A stretch of DNA of 64,000 bases from Lepisosteus oculatus (Eukaryota; Chordata; Actinopteri; Semionotiformes; Lepisosteidae), in NCBI RefSeq assembly GCF_040954835.1, contig NC_090703.1:12643001-12707000 (forward strand). Direction: 5' to 3'. A program made the position numbers and the translations under genes. Positions 38,101 through 46,580 of this stretch are shown piece after piece. The notes beneath the pieces were generated by a model. The model was not told the DNA's origin. It did no database searches and was given only the letters and a program-made list of their open reading frames with translations. Every line of letters starts with the position of its first letter. The first letter of the stretch is position 1.

Positions 38101-39416
38101 CTGGAATATCTCTTCCATTTCAGGTGAAAAACTTTCCAGAATTGTCCATTCCCGTCTCTGCACCTAACAAAGACTCCAAACCTGCTCAGGCAAAGGACAA
38201 CCCAGCAGGTAGTTGTGGAGCAGAGGAGAAGCAGGCATTATCCATTTAATTATTTTCGCAAAGATTTTAATGTTATTTGATGCTAATAGTGCGGATTTGT
38301 ATATTTTTATTTGCAGTGAGGGAAGGCTTCAGCATGCCCAAGATTGTCAGTTTGGCCTCACTGTTATCCTCGAAGAAAGCTGCCGACAAAAAGGAGCGGA
38401 GAAATCGACGCATTCCAGACGAGCACGGAGCCTCCCAGTCTCTGAGCTCCTCCTTGGATTGTGGTCTGGAGCTCAAAAAGGATCAGGCTCCCTCAGGCAT
38501 GGCCGAGCAAAGGGATGCCCCAAAGTCTTCATCAGCTCCAGTGTCGCATAAAAAGAAGGAAGAGGGCCTCGACGATGGGGAGATAACAGGAGATTGGGTC
38601 ATGCCCATCCACAACACACGGGAGACCACAGATGACGTGGACGACCCGGAGGATGGGGAGAAGAGTGGTAGATCAGATGAAAGGAGTGGGCTTTCCCTGG
38701 TAGGAGACCTAGCCTCAAGCCAGGAGGACGAAGACGATGACGATGACGAGGATGAGGATTCAGAGGATGAGACTTTGACATCGCTGCTCAACGAGATAGT
38801 CTTTCTCAACCAGCAGATGAACAATGACAGCTCTGGGCTGCCTGCTGTCACACAGGCCCGCTTTGCCCACCGCAGCCTGCTGGGGCAGAAGAAGCCAGGG
38901 GCAGAGCTGTCAGAGGAGGAGGGCAGCTCCAAGCAAGGGGAGGGTGGGGCTGAACCAGATGAGGACAGTGCTCTCAGCCCCCTCTTCTTACAGCTGGACG
39001 AGGATCTGCTCAAGTCCAAGGATTTAAGTCATGTCAAGAGCAAACCAAAGTCGGCAAGGGGGGATTATGTGAAGAGTGTTATTGGATCCGAGCTCTTGGA
39101 TTCGGTTCCTAAGAGTAACAGGGTGGCCAATGGCTGTGGCCAACAGAGCCCACCCCAGTCTGGCAAGGGGGGTTCCCTCACGCCTCCCCCCTTGCTGCAG
39201 ATGAAAGCTGGCATTGTGCCTGCAGCGGCAGCCAGCTCCAGAGGCACCAGTAACGATGGCGAAGTCTCCTGGAGGCCTATGCCCAGGCTGGCTCCCCTTG
39301 GACTGAAAACGAGCAGTAACCCTTCTTTGGACAGCTTGTCATTAAGTTCTAAAGCCATGAAATCACTGGCTCCTGTAAATCTAAGTAAAGACGGTTCACC
39401 CCACCCATCCTCATAG
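19031..39416 (+). CDS. MGA: MGA, T-box/bHLH-zipper transcription factor (complete, 24 coding exons)
   Basis: MGA is a nuclear MAX partner with two DNA-binding domains and a scaffold of the PRC1.6 repressor. I traced 24 coding exons whose phases all agree: 8,937 nt, 2,978 residues plus the stop, close to the roughly 3,000 residues of vertebrate MGA. In order they encode a T-box domain (about residues 100-285), a basic segment (about 620), a cysteine-rich MGA-specific domain (about 1045-1095), low-complexity Ser/Thr/Pro regions, an acidic stretch (about 2240-2300) and a bHLH (about 2344-2415). A coiled segment and the C-terminal DETLTSLLNEI and WRPMPRLAPLGLK motifs follow. The start at 19031 is chosen because MEKQAMM... 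parallels the known MGA N-terminus; the frame is open upstream but without homology. It looks intact. Confidence 0.96.
21203..22040 (+). CDS. MGA: MGA coding exon 2
   Basis: The acceptor is gttgcag and the donor gtaagg at 22041. It encodes a Ser/Pro-rich region, the basic segment KKRRQRKVRFGKVGKPSKKT (about where other MGAs have an AT-hook-like run) and the conserved PDLEEVEGVLFVSFTSK. The frame reads 17 codons into the intron before a stop. Confidence 0.9.
22173..22340 (+). repeat. MGA: Direct repeat, copy 1 (MGA intron)
   Basis: About 170 bp sharing long strings with 23566-23740: ctgcagcagtc, agatataggcttgctgttgtgtagatttct-like sequence, and taggagagggatt. It is an unclassified dispersed repeat or an intronic duplication. 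Confidence 0.6.
22543..22856. mobile_element. hAT-type MITE, 314 bp, in an MGA intron
   Basis: The terminal inverted repeats CAGGGGCTCCCACTCCTGG (left) and ccaggattgggagcccctg (right) match at 18 of 19 positions and begin with the CAGGGG of hAT elements. The flanks ttgaaaga and ttgtaagg agree at 6 of 8 bases, fitting an 8-bp target duplication. It is noncoding. Confidence 0.7.
23261..23348 (+). CDS. MGA: MGA coding exon 3
   Basis: It encodes DALEIHLGDQPQGGDTIQPP, which parallels EALDIHAVD in other MGA proteins. Acceptor gttag, donor gtaata; ends in phase 1. Confidence 0.8.
23437..23544 (+). CDS. MGA: MGA coding exon 4
   Basis: It encodes LQDALLKDLKRFKHRQAIHP followed by VLQE, which closely parallels the conserved LKTLRHKQVIHPGLQE segment. 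Acceptor tgatag, donor gtaaac. Confidence 0.88.
23566..23740 (+). repeat. MGA: Direct repeat, copy 2 (MGA intron)
   Basis: This is the second copy of the 22173-22340 repeat, in the same orientation, starting about 20 bp after the exon ending at 23544. It carries gcttgctgttgtgtagattt and attaggagagggattgcct. The two copies sit on either side of MGA coding exons 3 and 4. Confidence 0.6.
23801..23935 (+). CDS. MGA: MGA coding exon 5
   Basis: It encodes GLKLNFVDPSLAIDLKYLGV then RLPLPPP, a conserved MGA block of unknown function. Acceptor tttgcag, donor gtcagt. Confidence 0.9.
24683..24790 (+). CDS. MGA: MGA coding exon 6
   Basis: It encodes VPFISRTGKTNDFTKIKGWR, almost identical to the block in mammalian MGA. 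Acceptor tttgcag, donor gtaaga. Confidence 0.9.
25917..26608 (+). CDS. MGA: MGA coding exon 7
   Basis: It encodes NRSAFCSDMLDEYLENEGKL, YQLPTKSTSYVRTLDSVLKK, a Lys/Pro/Ala-rich low-complexity linker, then LMDLEDGALWEGKGRTYVTE and SLLTAQ. Both ends match conserved MGA blocks; the GC-rich linker looks lineage-specific. Confidence 0.92.
26609..27621 (+). other. MGA: MGA intron without recognised features
   Basis: About 1 kb of AT-rich intron between coding exons 7 and 8. A short frame from 27589 is just the extension of exon 8 upstream of its acceptor. Confidence 0.5.
27622..27970 (+). CDS. MGA: MGA coding exon 8 (cysteine-rich MGA domain)
   Basis: It encodes IIKRRAPPCLNDFCRLGCVC and CRKPECMFGCTCLKRKVVLV, the cysteine-rich domain specific to MGA (listed as an MGA conserved domain/DUF4801 to my recollection). 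An acidic run of glutamates and a KKKKRRK nuclear-localisation-like segment follow. Confidence 0.93.
28037..28246 (+). mobile_element. Second palindromic Penelope-like fragment (MGA intron)
   Basis: It has the same palindromic body as 12320-12514 (gcaaaggaacaagtaaaagt, ccatgctgaaaagaacag, gtggagccttcttcaggtgt and the complementary arm). The flanks aaggccgcgtaaa (28024-28036) and aaggctgtgtaaa (28247-28259) match at 11 of 13 bases, and both differences are C-to-T at CpG. They read as an aged target duplication. Confidence 0.6.
28425..28618 (+). CDS. MGA: MGA coding exon 9
   Basis: It encodes ISEPEPESEPAARVYTLWNR, then KEGEIDPEPLFIPPPS and KSYIPKAHPV. This parallels the conserved VEGEVDPEPVYIPTPS and RSYTPKPNPV of MGA. 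Confidence 0.88.
29217..29354 (+). CDS. MGA: MGA coding exon 10
   Basis: It encodes EEEKDPVYLYFESMMTCARV, nearly invariant in vertebrate MGA. A Cys/Arg-rich end (LCACRSVLCSGR) follows that I do not recall in mammals. Acceptor cccag, donor gtaaga. Confidence 0.9.
29862..29901 (+). CDS. MGA: MGA coding exon 11 (40-nt small exon)
   Basis: It encodes EDDPYHRFMDSKTG. Strong acceptor tttgcag and donor gtaagc. The exon is needed to keep frame between its neighbours (phase 0 in, phase 1 out), so skipping it would shift the frame. Confidence 0.72.
30123..30685 (+). CDS. MGA: MGA coding exon 12
   Basis: It encodes RMLEIVSECNWEQERDRILR, parallel to the conserved LIEIISDCNWEEDRNKIL of MGA, and LSRGKALPFYTGVSPAGILT. 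A charged linker lies between. Acceptor aacag, donor gtgaga. Confidence 0.93.
30915..31248 (+). CDS. MGA: MGA coding exon 13
   Basis: Ser/Thr/Gly-rich low-complexity coding (ASSTACSGTTTVSLSSGTAS) with little sequence identity to mammals. It is kept by frame and by good splice sites (ctgcag, gtaaga). Confidence 0.78.
31627..32067 (+). CDS. MGA: MGA coding exon 14
   Basis: It encodes VGKVFTQFVVNRISSLQQRL and PGSSTPQLVSGVHKFTL, parallel to the FTQFVMSKVGALQQKIPGVSTPQ block of MGA. A Ser/Pro-rich region follows. Acceptor tgcag, donor gtaagc. Confidence 0.9.
32725..33039 (+). CDS. MGA: MGA coding exon 15
   Basis: It encodes RPGTRLLLIPVQPSSPAVRP, GQRMVLQPVRSSTGTTLFRH and PNGQLIQLVPLSQLR. These are conserved blocks of the MGA central region. 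Confidence 0.93.
33164..34485 (+). CDS. MGA: MGA coding exon 16 (largest internal exon)
   Basis: It opens with SVIRLPAPPHPPPDSTTPP and contains LRISPATGTKLS and ITYSSGGQLPGSQASVLPIT, as in other MGAs. A Ser/Glu-rich region with a tandem SDHSYTSG motif and a terminal acidic stretch (EEDESEDDSEEEDNEPA) follow. Confidence 0.92.
34608..34729 (+). CDS. MGA: MGA coding exon 17
   Basis: It encodes EESDLSEEDEAIDIETVEEL then SEKINIARLK, matching the conserved VDIETVEELSEEINVAHLK. The donor is placed at gtaagg (34730) because that joins in frame with the next exon; the alternative gtgtaa at 34728 would give a stop. Confidence 0.9.
35019..35067. repeat. MGA: Perfect 22-bp inverted repeat (hairpin) in an MGA intron
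   Basis: Arms 35019-35040 and 35046-35067 are exact reverse complements around a ttttt loop. The 18-base string gttcagtacatgatttat recurs at 36029-36046 in a following intron. Confidence 0.75.
35120..35168 (+). CDS. MGA: MGA coding exon 18 (49 nt)
   Basis: It encodes RSIHEAKRKASGMKPK between ttcacag and gtatgc. It links the acidic region to the bHLH exon in frame. Confidence 0.8.
35301..35483 (+). CDS. MGA: MGA coding exon 19 (bHLH basic region, helix 1, loop)
   Basis: The basic region NHTVNERRRRSELRELFDNM has the N-E-R-x-R arrangement that contacts E-boxes. The helix 1/loop sequence KKVLGLENLPKASKFYILRQ follows. The upstream LKLQPGGREEDE matches the LKLKP lead-in of MGA. Confidence 0.94.
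36453..36564 (+). CDS. MGA: MGA coding exon 20 (bHLH helix 2 and zipper)
   Basis: It encodes ALNEIQALVDESDRLEAQKN then MLMRKRSVFIKKV, the continuation of helix 2 into the zipper that pairs with MAX. Confidence 0.93.
36794..37021 (+). CDS. MGA: MGA coding exon 21
   Basis: It encodes KTEELIIKKLEYICAKQKSL, almost identical to other MGAs, then a Ser/Pro-rich region ending RRPLILSKRR. Acceptor ctacag, donor gtcagc. Confidence 0.92.
37630..37827 (+). CDS. MGA: MGA coding exon 22
   Basis: Ser/Pro-rich coding (LPSSVSSPLASPSLSAGSST) with SILTFKAHAP, which recalls the LLTLKGPLF block. Acceptor ctatag, donor gtatgc. Confidence 0.82.
38074..38208 (+). CDS. MGA: MGA coding exon 23
   Basis: It encodes GVASVTIEVPGISLPFQVKN then FPELSIPV. 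The phase fits both neighbours. Identity to mammals is low, so this rests on frame and splice sites (tttcag, gtagtt). Confidence 0.75.
38317..39416 (+). CDS. MGA: MGA last coding exon
   Basis: It encodes GFSMPKIVSLASLL, an acidic run, DETLTSLLNEIVFLNQQMNN, LSPLFLQLDEDLL and the C-terminal WRPMPRLAPLGLKTS. All parallel the end of MGA. The stop is TAG at 39414-39416. Confidence 0.95.
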
Positions 39417-42400
39417 TAGTCCTCAATTATGTGCAGAAAAATCAGGGAGAATTATATTGTTGGTTTTTCTTTGAAAGACTTGTTAATTTGTATATATGTA
39501 TGGAATATATCCAAAAGCACTACCTGATGTGCCTAACAGAGATCCAAAGGAGAGAGGTTTTTGTTTCACGTTTCAAGGGCAGAGTCTTAACCTGCTCTCT
39601 TGCACAGTGGGAGAGCTACCCTTGACCATTCTTACTGTAGGAATAAGGGATATTATACTGTCCTTCTGCTTATTCTTCATTTTTTTGAAGGGTAGTGCAA
39701 TTGTAGAATGTAAGGGATATTGTCTGTTCATAAAGATGCATCACATATTTAAAGATGTAAGATACTTGTAGTTGCTAGAGTTTTAATTAGTTCCATTTTA
39801 GCATGTTTGATTAAGTGCTAAATTAATCATTCATGGAAGCCAGGGAAAGGAAACATTGGATACTATCTTGTGCCATCTCTGCATGCATTAATAGTCTCAG
39901 TGGCTTTGTTCCTAATATTGCAATACATCTCTGGTTTGTTTTTGCATGTACTCATAGACAGATCCCTTCCCTTTGTGAGTGATACTTCTTAAAGACTTTG
40001 TGTCAGGACAGACCGCTTTTATCCTTATGGACTTCACAGTATCTCGCATGCTCTGTGGTTTGTGTAGAGAAGAAAAAATTGGAACATTAATGATAGGAAT
40101 TAGCTTTACTGCAACACTAAGAACAGCACCAAAGCAAAAATAGGGCAGAGGTCAGAGGGCAGGCGCTATTTCTGGCAAGATCCTTTGTTGTTGTGGAGTG
40201 TTACTTTAGGTTTTCAGCTAGGAGATCATGTAGTTCAAACTAAGATGCTTTCCCACCCACCTAGGACAGAACAAAGATCCTTTTTCACCTTTGGGTCTCT
40301 GTGAAAGGGAGGGTGACATCTGGACCACAGATCTCAATCTGTGTTCCAAGTGCCTTTGCTGGCTGGGTGCCCATATATGCATTTCTGATGAGGGAGGTTC
40401 TTTGTTAAAGACTCTTTCTTAGCATTTAAAAGTCTTGATTCTCCTATGCAGGTCAGCACTGGAAACCTCCAAGCCACCTGCCCAGAACCACGAGTCAAAC
40501 GTTTAATTGTTTGAAATGCCACGTTGATGAAAAACTAGGAAGAATGTGTATCTTTGCAAAATGTATTAACTTGGATGATGAATAATACTTCCTTCCAAAT
40601 TTATATGCTGTTGTTGCAGAGAGCAGTGTTACAGCACACTATGCCTATTGGAACAGAGTTTGAAGTGTTGGCGGAGATTTTTTTTTCTTTTTGTTAAATA
40701 TTTTCTTAATTTAAAGTTACTCAATAATGTGTGATAAATAGCCCATAGCAGATAATGGTACTATTGGTGTGACCGGAGCATAAAACTCATAGAGTCAGGA
40801 GGTAGCCTATGGAGTGAGACTAATACTACTAATATTTTGAAAATTTGTCTCTTATAGCATAAACAGAAAACAATTGAGAGGATAAAAAAACTTGTAAGAA
40901 GAAAAGCAGTCCCTGGTGTATAATTCCATCGTTGACTGTTTAATGTAGACCTTTTTGCATTTTAATTAACTTATTGAGTAGAGTGCCATATATTTGCACT
41001 ATATAGACTGACTCACGTTAAAAGCTAATAATGGAGATTAATAGTTTTTAGTTTTATTTTCCAAACACTTAATGTAATATGCAATTTTCTTTTCAGTAGT
41101 GTTGCTTTGCCAGTGAACATTTATAAACTTTTCCAGTACAGCCGGATGGTGTAATTCTGTAAAAGTGAAATCACCAGTGCTGTTTTGATCATTTATGTCC
41201 AGTGTAATAATAAATAATATAAAATTCTCTGATCTGGTGCAGGTAATCGTAAAGGTGATTTCCCCATTGTTAGGGATTGGTAGGAAAGCCTAAGTGGACT
41301 GACAGCAAAGTACATCCATTCTCATCTTGATAACATCTTTTTCTTGCATTAGGTGATATGTAATGGTTAATATGCATTTAAGGGGACAAAACTCATGTCA
41401 AAAGATAGCATTAATATTTATTCCCATTATAGATTTGTAAAAGTTGGAAAAGCACTTAATATGAATAGCACCCCTCGATCTAAGACTGCAGTAAAAGCTA
41501 ATTAAGACTAGATTTAAATGCTGTGCAAGACTCTTGTACTTCATTATCCAATGTTAATGTCGTAATTATTCCTTTTAAAGACATGAGAAGCCATAATACA
41601 CATGCTCCTAGTTTTTCTTTTAAATAAGGTGGCATGAATATAAGGAATGGTTTTATAAATTTTTCCTTTATAAAAGTACAAAAATGCTTTCCTGGTCTAG
41701 TTTTACTTCTCTTTGTAGGTCTACCAATTTGTAAAATATTTATATGCAGTTATCTTTAATTACAAACCTGTAGCTGCTAAGATTCTAGGAATATTGCTTT
41801 AGGATGTTTTCAATTAAATTAAGTCTGGTTGATGTTAAGTCTGTTTAATTACACACTGCCTGCCTCATGTTAGATGTCATCTTACTGGGTTTGTGGCTTT
41901 CATCCAAAGGTTTCAGTCTCCGATGAATGGCCCGTGGTTCTTCAGGTGTTTGAAAACAAAAGTGAAAATGAGTTGGTATTCTTCAACATTAATATGATTT
42001 GATAGAAGAATAGTTTTGGAATTCTGCACGATTTTAAAAGTTTAACTCTCTTCATTAGGTAGCAGCTGTGCTCCATTCCTACGTACAAATGCTAGCCATT
42101 GGTACAAAAGCACTGTTGGGATTAGATAAACCGCACTTCAGTTAGGCGGCTGAGAAAATTTCAGGCTTGATACCCTTCTCAAATAGGACTGCTGGATAGA
42201 ATTGCGATGTGTTGACATCAATGTAATTTTAAAAAATCACCTTTAGCAACAGCTGTGAGAAATATAATCTTCAGTATGGTGGCTGGATCTCTGGATCTGT
42301 TTCAGCAGACTGTTATTTTAAATGTACACTCTCGTTTTTTTCCCCAACACCTATGTGCAGAGCCCTCATGTGCCTAATGCAAAGCAATTTTTAACAAACT

Positions 42401-42970
42401 GAAGAAAATGTATGCAGATTTTTTATATCTATCCACAGTATCTGAAATACACCTTGTATTCCTAGCTTTGTCCCAGGAATCTCACCAGTACCTTCCCTGT
42501 TGCAAAATAAACCTGTCCACAGTTTACACTTAGTAACCAGAGTAACCACTTATGTGAGTAAATGTGAGTAAATATGTAAATATTAAATTAAAAAAACTTT
42601 GTGCAAACATTTAACAGTGAGTGATGATATGAAGTCATTAAGCACTGTTGTCTTCAAGAAGGAAAGTTAAGTTGTATCTGTAGAATTAGCAACAATCTTT
42701 TTTGTTAAATCTGGTATCCCAAATGTCTACAGATGATTTATAACCAATGAAATACTGAAATCCCTGCTGTTCTCTGTATTTTCCTTGTTGAAGAAAAATG
42801 TAAATATTGTGATTATTTTTTATGCTTTTTTGGGAAAAATCTAGGCAGTTTGCACTGTATATGTAGGCAGTTTTTGTAAGGACAAAGACACTATTTTTAT
42901 AAAGATCTGTACTACTCAAAACATTGATGTCTCCAGAGTTTAAATAAGAGAAAGGCGGCCTTTAAATAAA
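39417..42970 (+). other. MGA: MGA 3' untranslated region (approximate)
   Basis: The sequence is AT-rich and noncoding with no recognised gene. A poly(A) signal AATAAA lies at 42965-42970, about 3.5 kb after the stop, a length compatible with long MGA 3' UTRs. Earlier AATAAA-like strings occur near 41200-41220, so shorter isoforms are possible. Confidence 0.5.
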
Positions 42971-45009
42971 TTGTAACTATAGATGAATTTGTGTTGTATT
43001 TTTTTATTTATCCCCTTTTCCACCACTTTTTTCAGATATTGAATCTGTGTTTATTTTCAGAAGCCCACATGACGATAGTAGACATAGAAAACACCCAATT
43101 TATGTAAAATACCCACTTGTTTTTGTTATATCCACTTAGTGTGGAATTGCCAATTGTGTATGATTCACATCTCCCAGATGTGGACATCGTGAGCGCACAC
43201 AGGAGAATGAGGAAGTACAGAGAGGCTCCTTCAGCCCGCCCACCTTGGACTCACATCACTGGCACCACACCCCTGTACCAGAGGATCAGCACTGATTGGA
43301 GGAGAGGCGCGTCCATCTCTGAAACCACTGCTAGCCCCAAGAGTTTGAAGAGGCGAGTGTGTTGCCAAGGGTAGAGAGTGCCTTTGAGAACTATTCCCAT
43401 ATGTATTTAATTAAAAAACATACACATAATTTCAGTAAAGTCATGATTATTTAGTATAGCTGTGACCATTGTACATCATGTTTATACTCTGTTGAGAAGA
43501 AAGGTGTCTCTTTCAACAAATGAAGACAAAAGGCACAACCGTACAATGTAAATCAATTGATAAACTGCAGGAATTAAATGTAAATTCATTGGGTTGCGGG
43601 AATAGTGATTAGTGACACCTGCAAACTTCTTGATAGATTGATCAGACAAAACACTTGTATCCAGAGTGCCCAAATTGCGTGAGCGCTCCTAATTTTGTGT
43701 GTAACAAGGTTTGTGTGTTAACTGGAAAAATAGAAAGGAATGTTTAACTGGATATTGCATGACAACGAATGCCAAAAATATTACTTTATTTTACTCAGAC
43801 CTTTGAAGCCAAAAATTGAACAGTGCTTGTAAAGTGTTTTTAATTGTGCTTTTAACACGTTTCAGATACTAATAGTTCGGCATCTGTGCACTTCCTCTTA
43901 ACTTCTGCTCTTTACCTGCACACTTATTGTGGATCATAAACGACATTCAATCTGTTCCTCTTGGGTGTTTTTTTTTCATTCTGACATTTTCAGTCAGCTC
44001 TTTGGGAGCGAAATGTTTTCACTAGTCTCCCTTGGTGGACCAGTAACCTTAACTGGTGACATTTCAGTTTGCTGTATTTCTACATACAGTATGGTTTACT
44101 GGAGTTTTTTCCTCAGGGGGCTCATTTGTACATAGAATGATATAAACTCCTCCATCGCCAGAGCTGAAGACCACTATATGTGGACCTGGAAATATTAAAG
44201 TGCGTGACAATTGATGTCTGTGTGAGTCAGGTTACATTCATTTCCTGGGGGTTTTGGCGCACTTGGTAAAGGTCAGTGTTTGACTTTATATTTCACTAGT
44301 AAATCTAACAGGTAAATTCTTGTTCTGTACCTTGCGAATGTGCATGTTGTGAATCCATCCGGTCTGCTTCAAGACTCTTCAGTCCTTGCTGAAAACCATC
44401 TGTTCTCATCAAAAGGTTAGCACAGTCCTGCCCTCTCTTGCTTATACTTCTAATGCTCTTTCACAGAATATGAAAACAATTTTTCTTCTCTGCTCTGTCT
44501 GCTTAAAATATGCATGTTTCTAATATCTACCAATGATTATTGTTAGATATTCATTTTTGTTTATTTTTTGTTGTTACTTTTATATTCCTATACATTTAAT
44601 TGCTCTGTTTTATTTCCTTACTCAAAATATTTGTAAAGAGGTTTCTCAGACTAGAAAACTGGTGGTGTTTACATATAAAACTGTTTTGCTTAGTCTGTTT
44701 CGTATATAGTTGGAAACCATCCGTTTTAGCTTAGAGCACCATCACTGTTGCATCAAGAGGTTAATAGTGGAAATCAACTTGCCTGTCTTGGACTTGATGC
44801 TTTCAAACATGTTTTCAGGATAGGAGGAGTATCCAGGTCACCCTCAGTTGATTTAATCCTTTACATCAGAAGCTCTCAATTTAGAATACTGTGTCAATAG
44901 ACAGGAACCTGCAGAGAGATTGCTCAAAGGAGTAATATGCAAAACCAATGCTTGTTATATCACTGCCGTTTTACAATTTCAAATACTTTTTACTTCTTTG
45001 TGTGTGCAG
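42971..45009. other. Intergenic stretch between MGA and the GPCR-like sequence
   Basis: Mostly AT-rich with no clear gene. One GC-richer patch (43140-43380, containing cacaggagaatgaggaagta and ggaggagaggcgcgtccat) stands out and may be an old repeat that I cannot name. Confidence 0.4.
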
Positions 45010-46114
45010 GATCAATATTTGGATATGGATTTTGCAAACATTACTATCGACTCCTTCAAAGCAGCCAGCAAAATGAACTCACTCTCCCACTGGACCACAA
45101 CCCTGACTTGAACTGCTCGCACATCCACAGTAGTACCAAGGTTGTCACGGCTGTCTTCCCACATGTGTTCTATATCCTTTCTCTGCTGGGCATCCTGGGC
45201 AACCTGCTGAACATCTGGACTTGTGTGTGGCATGCCACATCCTCTACCATTGCTACCATTGGCATTCTGAAGCAGGCACTCTGTGATCTGGCCTTCCTTG
45301 CATCCATGCCAACCTGGGCTATTTACCCGAGCAACATGGGCTATCTAACGTGCGTCATCATGAACACCTGCTACTTCCTGGTCTTGACTCCCAGCACCAT
45401 GTTCATCGGTGCCACCACTTCCTGGCAATTATGCTCTTACTGAGGTCTCGGCTGATCCAGACACCCAGGAATGTTGTCCTGGTCTCCCTCATGCTCTGGG
45501 CTTTGACAGTCCTCCTGATCTACCTCAGCTTTCCCAGCATCTTGTACAGGAAACACAGTGATGGGACGCATTGTTGTGGGGCTCTGGTTTTGACACAGGT
45601 CTGCTCCTCCAGAGCCGTGTACAACCTCCTGTCCTACTACTTGCTCCAGCTGGCTGTCCCTTTAATCATCGTTATCCCCTCCTACACCAAAATCGTGATC
45701 AGGGTGGTGCAGTCACGCCAGAGGTGGGGGAATGAAAATGTCGATGGCCAGTTCAAGACCATCCGGCTGATCATGGTGCATATCGCGATCTTCCTGGTGT
45801 GCTGGCTGCCTGGACAGCTGCTGCAGGTGTTGGAGATGAAGGAGACGGGGGCAGTTCATCATCGGTGTGGTCCACCTCGCCGTGCCCACCGTGTGGCTTC
45901 CACTCACATCTTAACCTCACATTTTCGGCATCCCTCTTGTCCAGCTGCAATGCAGAAAAAAAAACATCCTGTATATTACAATTTCAGCTACATTGTGGTG
46001 TACAGTTTACTTAAACTTTACTGTAGCTTCAACAAATTCAGGAAATGGTATACAGAGTACATGCTTCAGAGTGACAGAGGTCACAAGATGTTGCATGCCT
46101 TTGAATGTACTTAA
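45010..46114 (+). pseudogene. Class A GPCR-like sequence, broken by frameshifts
   Basis: Rhodopsin-family features occur in successive frames. An N-terminus opens at an ATG at 45025 with FANITID (a possible N-glycosylation site). TM1 (FYILSLLGILGNLLNIWTCV) and TM2 (ALCDLAFLASMPTWAIY) follow, then TM3 with its cysteine. A TM4 region follows (LRSRLIQTPRNVVLVSLMLW), then TM5, then TM6 (IAIFLVCWLPGQLLQVLEM). TM7 (FIIGVVHLAVPTVWLPLT) lies in another frame and ends in a stop at 45912-45914. At least three frame changes are needed (near 45100, 45420 and 45845) and the TM7 NPxxY region is damaged. DRY is not recognisable. The subfamily is unresolved. It is probably a pseudogene unless the indels are assembly errors; one lies at a run of G. 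Confidence 0.7.
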
Positions 46115-46147
46115 TGAAAGAAATGACAGCTGTTGTTGGAGAACAAA

Positions 46148-46153
46148 AATAAA
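46148..46153 (+). terminator. Poly(A) signal AATAAA after the GPCR-like sequence
   Basis: The hexamer lies 34 bp after the end of the last open frame, suggesting that the locus once had, or still has, a normal transcript end. Confidence 0.4.
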
Positions 46154-46220
46154 ATTAAGCTGAAATTTTAACTGCCTCCTTTTCCTGAATGATCTCTACT
46201 GACAGAGATATATTACTTAT

Positions 46221-46270
46221 AAAGGAACAGGTAACGGGTTTATTCCATGCTGAAAACAAAAGAAAGGAAA
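46221..46270 (+). mobile_element. Short third fragment of the Penelope-like palindrome
   Basis: aaaggaacaggtaacgggtt followed by tattccatgctgaaaacaaa matches one arm of the elements at 12320-12514 and 28037-28246. The remainder is absent. Confidence 0.5.
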
Positions 46271-46390
46271 GGAGTTTGTAGTTCTGTTACATATGTATAT
46301 ATGGATGTATAACCAGCGTAATAAAGTCCAGGACAGTGTGGTGACGGTTTCCTCAGTTTTGGGGTCCTTAATTCTGGACTGGGACACCTT

Positions 46391-46580
46391 TTGTGTGGAG
46401 TGTGCCCCTGCTCCATTCACACTGGTTTTCTCTGGGTGTTCCCACCTTTTACAAACATGCTGGGTAGGTTGATTGGTGTTTCTAAATTGTGTATATGTGT
46501 GCCTTGTGATGTACCGGTGCCCTATCTGATCTGTAGAGCTACACCTGGAGCCCTGTCTTGACCGCAGGTGGCTCCTTCTA
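46391..46580 (+). mobile_element. Family B repeat fragment
   Basis: ttgtgtggagtgtgcccctg, ttttctctgggtgttcccac, acatgctgggtaggttgatt and tgtgccttgtgatgtaccgg are diverged versions of the landmarks in the 1130-1385 copy, in the same orientation. Confidence 0.5.
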
